Shown: positions 39,201 through 50,700 of the stretch, piece after piece
How positions within the stretch are numbered: position 1 is the stretch's first letter
Layout: each line of letters starts with the position of its first letter
Origin: Girardinichthys multiradiatus
Taxonomy: Eukaryota; Chordata; Actinopteri; Cyprinodontiformes; Goodeidae
NCBI RefSeq assembly: GCF_021462225.1
Contig: NC_061804.1
Location: 3,027,001 to 3,091,000, forward strand
Direction: 5' to 3'
Length of the DNA stretch: 64,000 bases
Notes under the pieces: model-generated
What the model saw: only the letters and a program-made list of their open reading frames with translations
Told to the model about the DNA's origin: nothing
Database searches by the model: none
Program-made: the position numbers and the translations under genes

Positions 39201-42200
39201 TCGATGTGCCCCTGGGCAAGGCACTTAACCTCAAGTTGCCTACCGATCTGCGTATCGGTGTATGAATGTGTGAGCGTTAGTGAGTGCGATTGGGTGAATG
39301 TGGCGCTAGTGTAAAGCGCTTTGAGTGGTCTGTATGACTGGAAAAGCGCTATATAAGTTCAGTCCATTTACCATTTACAAATGCCTTAGTCTGGATGAAA
39401 AAAGAAAAGGAGGGAAAAATTCAAGTGTTTGACCGTTGTCCGTGTACAAGAGGATGTAATGCGGAGTTATTTGTTGATTTCTGCCCTTGTAGAGGCGGCA
39501 TCAGTGGATTCCTGCTGCTTCCCATCAAAATGTAACAGACCAAAGCGCCACATGGTGTGTGTGAACCGAGGAGACAAATTAATTCATCAAAGTCATTTAA
39601 AAACCATTTTGAAGGGAGACAGAGCAGTAATATGCCACAATTTGAGGTTTTCTTGGCACACTGTCTGTTACATAATCCTCTCCTGCCCTGTTGAGAATAC
39701 TGTGCTCACATAACAGAGTTGAACACACTAATTCAACATTTCATTTGGAAATACACATGAAAAAAAAGCCAAAGTGAGGCTGGTAATAGCCTGAAGCTCT
39801 TCTCTCTGATGCTTGAAAAAAGCTCCGCTACCTTGTAGGTTGGATATGAGGAATGCCTGCTATCAGGGAACTGCGCCCAAACAGAACATGTCTATAGAGC
39901 CGAGTGAGTTCCTGTGGATCCCCACTCTCACCTCCGCTTGGCACAGAAAAGGGTCAATATTTAGAATAATGAAGTGGGAGCTTGTTCTATGGATTTGGCA
40001 GCAGGAGGACTGACACTGCTGACTGTCAGTCACTTGCCTCTTCGTTGCGATGGAAACAACCTTGCTGCTCCACTCCGGGGCTAATTCTGTAGAAGAGAGA
40101 AAGCGATGAAGGAAGGCAGCAGAAAAAAAAAAATCTGCACGCATGAGTCATCCGCTAACACATACACCCAAAGCTACAGTATTATCGCTACGAGCAACCT
40201 GTCAGAGCTCCCTGCGTGACTGTAGCTTAACACAGCCGCCGCAGAGACCGCATGAGGGAACAAAAGTGACCGTAGACTGTAGAGGTCCACAGGAGAAAGC
40301 AGTAATCACCTCCAACCCAAGCATTCCACCACATTTTCACCAACATCCAGGCCTGGGATTTCTAACCAAGGTCTCCCAGCAGCCAAGAAGCTTAGAGGAA
40401 AGTATTAGTAGATGTTCTTCAATAGCTGCTGTCTTCTTCCATTCATAGCACTGTGCAAAAGTATTGAAGTGTGTCTCCTAACATTATGACCACCGACAGG
40501 TGCCACAATAAAGTCCTTATTGTGGCACCTGTTAGTGGTTTGGACATACAGTATTAGGCCGCAGGTTTTCATATGTCCTCAAAGTTGAGGCGTTAAAAGC
40601 AGGATAAATTGGCAAATTAAAGGATTTGCACAGGGACCAAGCTGTGATGGCTAGATGACCGAGTCCAAAGTGGTCCAAGGAAAGAACATTCGTGAACCGC
40701 GGCAACAGGCTCGTGTATGGCCAAAGCTTACTGATGCAGAGTAAAGGTTGGTCCCTATAGTCTGACCCAACAGACGAGGTTCTTGAGCAGAAATTGCTGA
40801 AGAATTTATTGCTGGTTTTGCTAGAACAGTGTGCATCCCAAGGTAGTTCTAAAGAACCGTTAGGATGCCCATGCTGGTCATAATGTTTTAGCTGATCAGA
40901 GAATAGTGCATTGAGTGCTAAACATATAAGGAAAATGGAAATATATAAGATCCGGCAGGAGCCGGTATAAGTTTCCCACAATATGATAACCCTGGTATGA
41001 CAGTCTTTTTACAAACATGTTAAATCAAATTTGTAACATGAGCTATTTGCTTTGAAGCAAAAATATAGAATAAACATCCACTTGTTGTTTTAACGTTATG
41101 CTCTTTATAAAAAACGCTTTCACATTTTTATGATGTTACAACTATAAAACTAGGATTTTATGCGATAGACCAACACAAAGGTTTTTATAGCAGTAAAGTA
41201 GAATGAAAATGACACATGAATCTTAAAACTATTTACAAACGTTCTATGCATTTGAATTCAGCGCCTTTGTAGAACTATGGCTGGCAGTAATTCTGAACTG
41301 CAAGTATTTTTGAACGTGTTTCTACCAGCTTTGCAGGTCTAGAAACGGAAACTTTTTTAACCTTTTCTTATTTGTAGCTCAAACTCAGTCAGATTGGATT
41401 GTAATCCATCAGATTGGATGGAGAGCATCCGTGATGATCAAATATCAAGTCTTGCCACAAATTCTCAATTTGATTTAGATGTGGACTTTGACTGAGCCAT
41501 TCTAACACATGAATAATGGTTTCTGGCTGCTCGGCTGTTGTCCTTGTAGAAGGTGAACCTCCATACCAGTCTCAAGTCTTTTGCAGCCTCTAACAGGTTT
41601 TCTCAGTGCAGAGCCCCAAAGTAAAGTATCCCAACAGTATTTTAATGCCACTACCATCAGACATGATGGAGATTCATGGTGATGTGCAGTGTAGGGCTGC
41701 ACAATATAAGGAAAAGATGTAATTTTCTATACTTTTACTAAAAATTGTGATGTCTATATGAATTACAGTTTGTCTTTCCCTTGATATTACGCAGTGTCAC
41801 CTACTATTTTCAGAGAGCTTTAGAATCTGTTTAACAATTAGCTGACTTCCTAAAGAAATGTTTTAAACAGGATTTAATTTAGGGGTGTGAGTGTAAAGGG
41901 GCAAAATATATAATATACTGTATATATTTACACACACTGCACTTCAGATTTTTATGAGGAAAAAAATTAAACACCATTTATTGTTTGCTTTCAATTTCAC
42001 AATTATGTAGCACTTTGTCTTGGTCTACTACGTAATATAAAAGATGTAAAAGTTCAAGTGGAACAAATACTTTTGCAAGGCCCTGTAGCAACGTTTACAG
42101 ATAAAAAGTAAGAGGAAACATTCTGGAAAAAATGTTCCCAGATCAACTGATTAAAATTGGTAAAACATACACAGAAAAATTAGGAAAACGCATCAAATCT

Positions 42201-45200
42201 TTTAATGGTCTCTCCTATAGGCTGGAAAAGTCTTCTTCCAAAGCCATTTTTAGTTTCATCCGAGCGTCTGAGCAAACAAAGTCTTTCCTCAACCTTTCTT
42301 TATTTTAAAACAAACACTTGGCCAGGAAGCCCTTTGCTCAGAGGACACAGTGACACACTCCTCCTGAGCAGTGCTGGCTGTTTAATCCTGAGCAGCGTGT
42401 TTATGCTCCAAACTACATCGATCTTGTTGTCATTTACGATCAGTTGTGTTTATATGTGTATTCCTAAAGATCCTGCTCCTTTGGAATTTACAGATATTTT
42501 CACTGAAAATACCAGAGTTTCTTTCCGGTTGAACCAGACGGACCGGTGCTGGTCGTGTGCAGCAGTCGGTCGTGTCGCTGCTGCAGTGTGATGGTGTGAA
42601 CAGAGATTAAGCTCCCCTTTAATCCTCCTCCGCTCCACATGACCTCACTCTGATGCACGAGCCAGAAGAAGTCGTCATTGGTGCGTCGCGCCATCTCCTT
42701 GGCGGCCGGTGGCCAATCGGAGCCAGTCGGCTCAGCATCCACCCCCACTGGTGCTGCCAGTGGTGGAGTGAGGAGGGGGAGGAGAGGAATGTAGTTAGTT
42801 TCTATGAATGGAAACATGGAGGAGAGGATGCTAATGATGAGGAATCCTAAATAGTGACAGTTCAAGTGACTCCACCCCTATGTTCATCATGTCCCTCTTC
42901 TTTTTATCAGAAATAGTATTTTATATAATCACAATCTGTAATATATCATATTATTTTAGCAGCAGTAGTAATGGTAGTTACATCTTTGCTTTTGAATAAG
43001 AGTAATTAGATCATGTTCCACTTTTTATTTTAATTTATGTTCAATACGGCGACATTGTGTTTTAGTTTAAGGTTATCAGACTGTCAGAATACGAGTACAG
43101 CCCATAGCCATGTGATTAACTGTGGTTACAGATGCTTTCAATGTCATACATACGGTGCAATACATTTCTCACACAGACCCTGAAGAGTTTGGGTCAAAAG
43201 ACTTAAATATTTTTACATTTAATAATTTCAGTTTTAGGCCTTTAAAAGGTCCTGATTTTCTACACTAAGTCTGAAATGACCTTTGACAAGGTATTACATT
43301 TTTATTAAATTTGATTTTTGCTTCTTTTTATTTGTTTTTGTATTGTGGGAGAAATAGGTTTGTGTATTGTGGCAATTTGTTTCAGTACCTCTGGGTGAAT
43401 TTGGTCATTTTTATGCTTTAATAAACCTACAAAGTACATGATCTATGGCAATAAAGAGCCCCTTCGGAAGACATTTAAACCCAGACATTCCTGTAAATGC
43501 CTGGAAAAAAATATCCTTCCCAAAACAGACTTATTTTCACTTCTTTAGAGAATTAATATTAAAATGTTTTGGTTAATTATCCACATGAACTGCTTTGTCA
43601 GGAAAAAATGCATATTTAAGAAGGTTTTGCTTGGAAACAGGGATTTCAGTAGTTGGCTAAAACCTGTTGATAATTACAGCTGTAAAGCTTACTGTGTATG
43701 GAGGCGTAACTATGTGTTAATAGACTGGATTCACATTCCAGAGATGAAAAATACCAATTTTCACCTGCTTAAGTTATTAAATATGTTTAATATGAACTGT
43801 TAAGTTAACATTGAATTCTTTTCATAAATCACGATTATCCTAAAAGGTCTTAAAAAGTCCTAAATTTAACTTACTGAAAATTGCTGAGTTTAAAGATGTG
43901 TATAAAGTAAAATAAATTGCCATCTGTTTAATTGCAGTAGCGCATCCACCTTTATTTTAAGTGCATTTGTGCAGCAGGTAAAAAATATCCCCTGTTAAAC
44001 AAAATATTAATAAAAACCACAGAACATCATTTCCTTCCGCCACTTGTTTGATACACGTGTCTGGTAACATAATTAGTTTCTCTTAACCAATATTTAAAAT
44101 GGGAAAGACAAGAGAACATGCCATTCAGGTAAGGTAGATGTGTTAATTTGCATAAATTATGCAGATTAACACACATCTTCCTTTCTATGTTTGCAGCACA
44201 TGTTGGAAAAAGGCTACTCATAAACAAGACAGGACAAGGACCCAAGTTTAGGAGAATGGTAAGGGAGGTTTAAAAAGATCTCCATAAGAAACATCTGGCA
44301 TCATCTGATGACACTAAAACTAAGCAGCAAACGCTCCAAGTGGTCCTGGTGTGAAACAATGGATGAAGAACATAAGCCCACTGTTGGGTACGGTGGAGGG
44401 TCTGTGATGCTGTGGGCCTGCTTCTATTCCAAAGACCCTGGGAAACTTTGCAGGGCATCATGAACTTTGCAACCAGGACATTTGGAATAAAAATCTGCTG
44501 GCATTCACCTGAAAATATCAATCTGGGTTGACCGAGGTTCTTCCATCATGAGGCCAAATCATAATGGAAATGGTTCACTTGACACAAACTCAAGCTTCTT
44601 CCATTGACACCTTTAGATGTAAATCTTATTTTAAACATAAGAGGGTGAGAAAATGTATTCAAATGAAATGTTTTGTGTTGCGGATGTATCAGCCTATGAC
44701 AGAATTCATGTAAAATATGTTCTTGGTTTTGTCCTGGTTCTGACTAACCCAGTTTAGTTTGGATAAAACAATCCCTGGTCCTGAATAAAGTATGTCAGAA
44801 CCAGACTGGGACTATTTTGGTCTCCTTATTATGACCTCAACATCATCATGACACCAAACCTATCACTGCCTTTCTCATATTTTTCCATGCTTTGTCTAAA
44901 TGACGTTGTTGATTTGCCTGTAGAGTAAAAATGCGGTATTTCACTGACGTAGTGGCCACATTCTTTCAAGCAGAACTTTTCTCAGGAGATTGCTATGGTT
45001 ACCGCTTTATGGGGGCATGCTGTAACTACTCAGCTCCTCATGCATCCAGCCCTTGATCCAGTTTGAGAATAAATTCAAGGACCTGACAGAACCAGTTTCC
45101 ATGGAAGGTGATGCTCTTGAATATTCGCTAAACCTGAAATTCATCCATTTGCTTTAACTTCCCAGCTGAATATAATTTTTCAAGCCGTTTGGTTTTCCCT

Positions 45201-47679
45201 CCGCCCACCACACGTGTTACAATTAACGTTACAATTAACTAACAGATGTTGCTCACAAAAATGTCCCTAAATGAGTCAGGGGAAAAGGAGGGTGACTCTT
45301 ACTTGAGCAGAGATTGTAAACGATGACAGCAGCAGCTGCATAATCATAACCGATAGAAAAGAGTTGGAGATTAATTGAAGGTCTGCAGCAGGGTTTTAGA
45401 GGTGCCAAGATTTTAATAGCAACAAAAAGAATGCTGTTTAAAAGAAAGTGACTTAAAAATCTAAGATTTCAGTATAATCTGCACCAAACCACCGGTCTGA
45501 CAGGTATATAGTGTTCTTTTAAATACACTCAGCGTAGAAAAAATTAGTACACTCCATTAAATATTTAATGAAAAGGTGATTTCATTACATGTAAACACCA
45601 AAAATGAACCTTGTTTTATTCATCAAACAAAAGATGCCAGTGAAATGTCTTTTCTAGCTGAGGGAAAAGTTTTGACACCCTAATGTTATCCTCTTCTGCT
45701 GAAATAAGTTCAGTGAGATGCGTCTTGTAGCCATACACCAGTTTCTGACATCAGTCTTACCACTCCTCATGTTCGGCTGTGAGATGCTTGAGCTGTGAGG
45801 TTTCTTGCATGTAGAGCCTTTTTCATTTCACTCAACAGCATCTCATTGAGGTCAGGATGTGGTCTTGGACTCAGAACCTTCCATTTCCTAATTCTCAGCC
45901 AGCCCTTACTGGATTTACTGGCATGTTCTGGGTCACTGTCATTTTAATGGTTCCAGTTCAGCTTTCTTTACAGATGGTTTTACGATTTTCTCAAGCACCC
46001 TCTGATACACAGAGGAATCTGTAGACTCTTTGATGAGGAGCTGGGCTTATCATGAAAGAGGCAGGTTCTGCTGCAATAAAACATCCCAAAATCATGACAC
46101 TTCCACCTCCATGCTTCACACTTGGTGTTATGTTATTTTCCTGGAATGCTGTATTTGGTTTATGCCTAACATGTCCTCTGTTGTGGTGTTCAAATGATTT
46201 AATTTTAGACTCCTCTGTCCAAAGAACATTATTCCAGAAGTCCTGGTCTTTGTCTACCTTCTCTCAGGCAAACTTTAGTCTGTCCCTGATGACATGCACT
46301 TTTATAAAAAACAGTAGAAAGAACCTGCTGTGGGCCCTGTAATTACAATTTAGGGTTTTTCGAGACTTCTTTTAGCATCTTGCAGTCTTCTCTCAGGGAG
46401 AACGTCCTTGGACAGCCAAATCTTAAGCATATTAGTATTTGTTCTGAATGGTTTAACATTTTTTGGGGACCTCTTTAAATCTCTTACCAGACTCATAAAA
46501 TGCTACAGTCTTCTTTCTGAAGGTCTCAGGCAGCACTTTCAATCTCACGTTGTTCTCTCTCACCTTAACAGTCAGAAACACACCAAACTAAATGTCCGAG
46601 GATTAAACAGGGCATATCTCCTTCAAATATTTTTGTAATGTGCCTGTGCATAGATATTTAATCGATGTTAAATATCCATACATCCATTCACGGGCTGCCG
46701 GGCTTGACCAGGCAATGTTTTTCCAGTCTGTTATTGTATAACTTTGGTGAGTCTGTAGAATTGCAGTTCTTAGCTGACAAAAGTGGCATCCAGTAAGATC
46801 TTCTGCCGCTGTAGACCGTCTTCTTGAAGGTTCATCATTTTGTGCATACAGAGATGGTATTTTGCATATTTAGCTTATAGCAAGTTGTCATTTGAGCTGC
46901 TGTTGCCTCTCCATCCTCTGGAACCAGTCTGTCCATTGTCTTCTGACATCTGGAATCAGCAAAGCACTTACTGGATGTTTTCTCTTTTCTGAACCACTTT
47001 CTGTAAACCTAAGAGATATTTGTGCATGAAAATCCTACTGGATCAGTAGTTTCTGAGGTACTTAAACCAGCCCACCTGGCATCAACAACCATGCCATGTT
47101 TAAAGCCATGTTTAAAGTCCTCTTCCTTTCCCATTGATGCATTTGTTATTTTCAGTCAGTATAAATATTGACAGAATAAAGGAAGAATAGATAAAAATAG
47201 GACAGAACTATCTATATTATCTATATCTATATTATGGTGCGTTCGAGCTGGCTCAGATGTTGGACCTGGGTATGACGACACGCTAGGGATGAGAAAGTTT
47301 TAGTTGCAAGTCATAAAACGGTGGGTTTGCTAATTTTAATACCAACTACAATTGGCCATATAAGGCAATAATCTCTGTGTTCAAACAGTAAATAAACATG
47401 TTCACAAGTAGATATTTCGCAAAGTACAATGTGTGCCAGTGGTTTAATGAGATACAGAAGGGCTTATAGTGTCGTGGTGCGACATTTTGGACTTTGTTGT
47501 GGTTTTGTGTTTTGATTTTAGTTTAGTTTGGTTTTGTAGTCATGGTTGTTTGTTTATTTCCTTCTACTGCCTCCCAGTGTTTGTTGTTTTCTCTCCCCTC
47601 CCTCCTAGTTCCTTTTGTTGTTGCTTTTCTATTTCTTGTTATGGTTTTCTTCTTCTTCTTCTTCTTCTACTTCTTCTTC

Positions 47680-47714
<35 letters not shown>

Positions 47715-50700
47715 GTTCTTTGTCTCCCTGGATTCTTTATCCTAGTTTCTCATTTAGTATCTCCGTGTTCATTTATGTTAGGTATTTGTTCTCTTTCTTG
47801 GTTTAGTTCCTCGATTTTGTTTCTATAGTTCCAGCCTCCCTTTTTAGGTTAGCTTTAGTTATTGTTTACTTTTGGTTTGCACATTTTCTAGTTCTCTGTT
47901 TCCTTTTCTGTTACTTCAGTCAGTGTTTGTTTAGGTTTTCTTTATTCTACGGTCAGGGTTTCTTTATGGGTTCTTTGTTAATTATTAGGTTGTAGTGTTC
48001 CTCCATTTTCTCTAGTACTCTGTTTACTTTCGTTAATGTCTATTTTTGATTATGTCTTAGTCCAGCTCCTCTCATGTCCCCTTTGTTTTCTAGTTAGGTC
48101 TCCCTAGCAACTATCCATATTCCCTCAGTTTTCTGCAGCCTGGTCCACACCTGTTTTCCATCCTCCTCTGATTTCCTACCTCTGGTTCTCATTGGTTCAT
48201 ACCTCACTCCCCTCTGCTTATAAGCTCTCTGGTTCTCTTTCTTCTTCGCTGGTTCCATTCGTTCACTACTCCGTTCACCAGCCCGTTCACTACCCTCGCC
48301 TAAGTACGGTGTCTACTATGTTCCTGCAGCGTAAACTTTGTAAGTTTTTGGATTTTCGTCTTGTGTTTGTACCTGCAGTGTTTTTGCTATGTTTTGGGAT
48401 TATTCTTTGAATAAAGAAGAAGACTCTTTTAAACATGCAGCTGCCCAGCTCTTGTCTGCGCTTTGGTCAATCTAAACCTCAGAACGCGACATATAGTCTT
48501 TATCAGCAATGTTACTACATTCTGTGTGCGCACCGCCATACTGGATACTCTACTCTGAGCTACACAGAAGGCTTTAACTTTCCCAGAATTCCGACTTCAG
48601 TCGGAGTTGCTTTGGTTGTTGTTTTTCCGCCTGGGCACTCCGAAAATCCATTCTACAATGGTTAGAATGTCTAGATGCTGAAATCTACACTGCAGCTATT
48701 TTGCGATTAGCTGATTTGCTATCTGTAATAAACAGATGTACCTAATAAATGGGCTGGTGAGTGTTTTTGCTATAACCAAATAAAAATGTCGGCATGTCCA
48801 AGTAAAATTATATGGCTCTGTAGCACATATTCATTAAAGTAGACCACAGTTGTTAAAATCAAGGCTGTCAATGACCTTTTTTGCAGTTACTAATCATTTC
48901 TGCCCAGAAGTCAACGGAAGGCCAGGGAGCTTTACATTTTGATTATGTGTAACATTTTCAGTTCTCACTTGTTACAGATCCTGTTGTTTTTATTTTGCTT
49001 GATTCTCATATGAAAACAATCTTGAACATGGTGAATTGTGCATGTCCAAGCGAGTAGAGATTATTCTGTTGCAATTCAAACTTGGAATGATAATTTAATG
49101 CAGCAGCAGAATGTACTTTACCCACATTTACAATGTGTCATTAAAATAAATCCTAATATTAGGGAACCTAAATATGTTTGTACTTAAGGCTTTAAAGAAC
49201 ATCAAGGTCAAATGGAGATGATCAGTGTTCAATTTAATTAAAAGTCAACAGTTAATATTGGGTCTTTAATAAGGTGAAAAGAGAGGTCTCCTTCATATGT
49301 TGATAAAAATACTGAGCGTTAATACCAGATAGGATTGTAATGTTTTTATTGTTGAAAGGTTTGTGAGGTTTATGAGCAATGACGACTCCCACAAAGTGCA
49401 GAAACTACATCACAATTAATCTGGATATATTCTGCTCAGTGTCGCCGGGGAAATGTCTAAATGGCTTTTAGATGCATTTGATTATTTCTGTCAGATGATT
49501 GTCACTGAGGTTATTTGTAGGTGCTGTAGTTTCCATGGAAATAAGAAAATTTTCTGTAACTACTTCAGGGTTAAACTTCTTCAACTGCTTTAATGAGCTG
49601 ACAGAGCAAAAGAAAATAAGATAAGACCCATTATAATTTTTGGTGAATGTAAATAAAAAAAATGAAAGAAAAATCTTTAATGCCTTAGCATTCTTCTTGC
49701 TTATTTAATTTTATAAAGGCACAATAGGAAGGAGTTTGTGTTGTCTTGTTGCATGATTAAACATGTGCACTTCCCCAACACCATGCACAGTTAATCCAGC
49801 TCAACCTGAGCCATGATAAACAAGAACAATCCCACTCCACTGAAGGAGGGAAAACCTTAGAGATGTTTTCTCAGGAATTCAGTTAATATCAAGGCTGTAC
49901 GTAAGCAAATATGTGTACTGTTCTGACATGCCTGTTTGCAATACCTGTTTGGATAACATACTTGTCAAACAGGACACAGATTTAAACATAAATGTATTAC
50001 AGTGTTAGTGGGAAAAAACAAGGCAAGAATTAGTTTTTTTAATGAATGAGTTATTTTTCTTGACGCAAAGAGTTGATGTGTGTTTTTCCTATAGAAGCGA
50101 TTTACTATTAGCAGCTGTTAGCTTAACTTTGATTAGCCATTAGCTTGATACCAAGTAGCTCTATGCTAAATTTTTAGTAGCTGTTTGCTTGACTTCAGGT
50201 TGTTGTTAGTTGAACTTTAATCCTAAGTTTGAATCAATGTGATCTTGACTCAGTAGCTGTTAACTGGAATTTGATTAGCTGTTAGCTGAAGTTTGAGTCA
50301 CAGTTAGCTTGATTTTGAGTGGCTGTTTGCTTGACTTCCAGTTGTTGAGTACCGGTAGTTATCTATGTCTAAAAGCATTTATATATGTCTGCATAGTTTA
50401 ATTATTCCTGCAGTATACATGAAAATGAGCTCATTTAGCTGTTTCTGTGGGCAGAACCATGAAAGCCTGGATTCATTAAAGATGTTGAGGCTTACTGCTG
50501 GGCGAGTTTTTATTGATTAAGCTCATATCACTTGACACCTGAGCCACAGAGGGCCTTTTCACTCTTATTTGTACACCGTTGTGTTCAGCCAACCCTAGTT
50601 CATTTATTGGCGGAAATTAAATGCAGTGCAGGCTTCGATGCTAGCCTGCTGCTAAATGTTCAATTAATATGAACCAGTATCAACTGAAGAGGGTGTGCTG

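Larger units (their letters stand above)
46700..48766 (-). mobile_element. Tc1-like element of the 19718 family, split by nested insertions
   Basis: 46700-47110 is the reverse complement of the N-terminal and middle transposase region of 19718-20926 (for example AGGCAATGTTTTTCCAGTCT, AACCATGCCATGTTTA). The matching terminus AGATGTACCTAATAAATGGGCTGGTGAGTG lies at 48736-48766. About 1.55 kb of foreign DNA separates the two parts, of which 1022 bp is a solo LTR. Confidence 0.75.

Noticed and set aside
47469..47828. 119-codon hydrophobic frame
   Set aside because: Product of the T-rich LTR and its TTC/TTA repeat.
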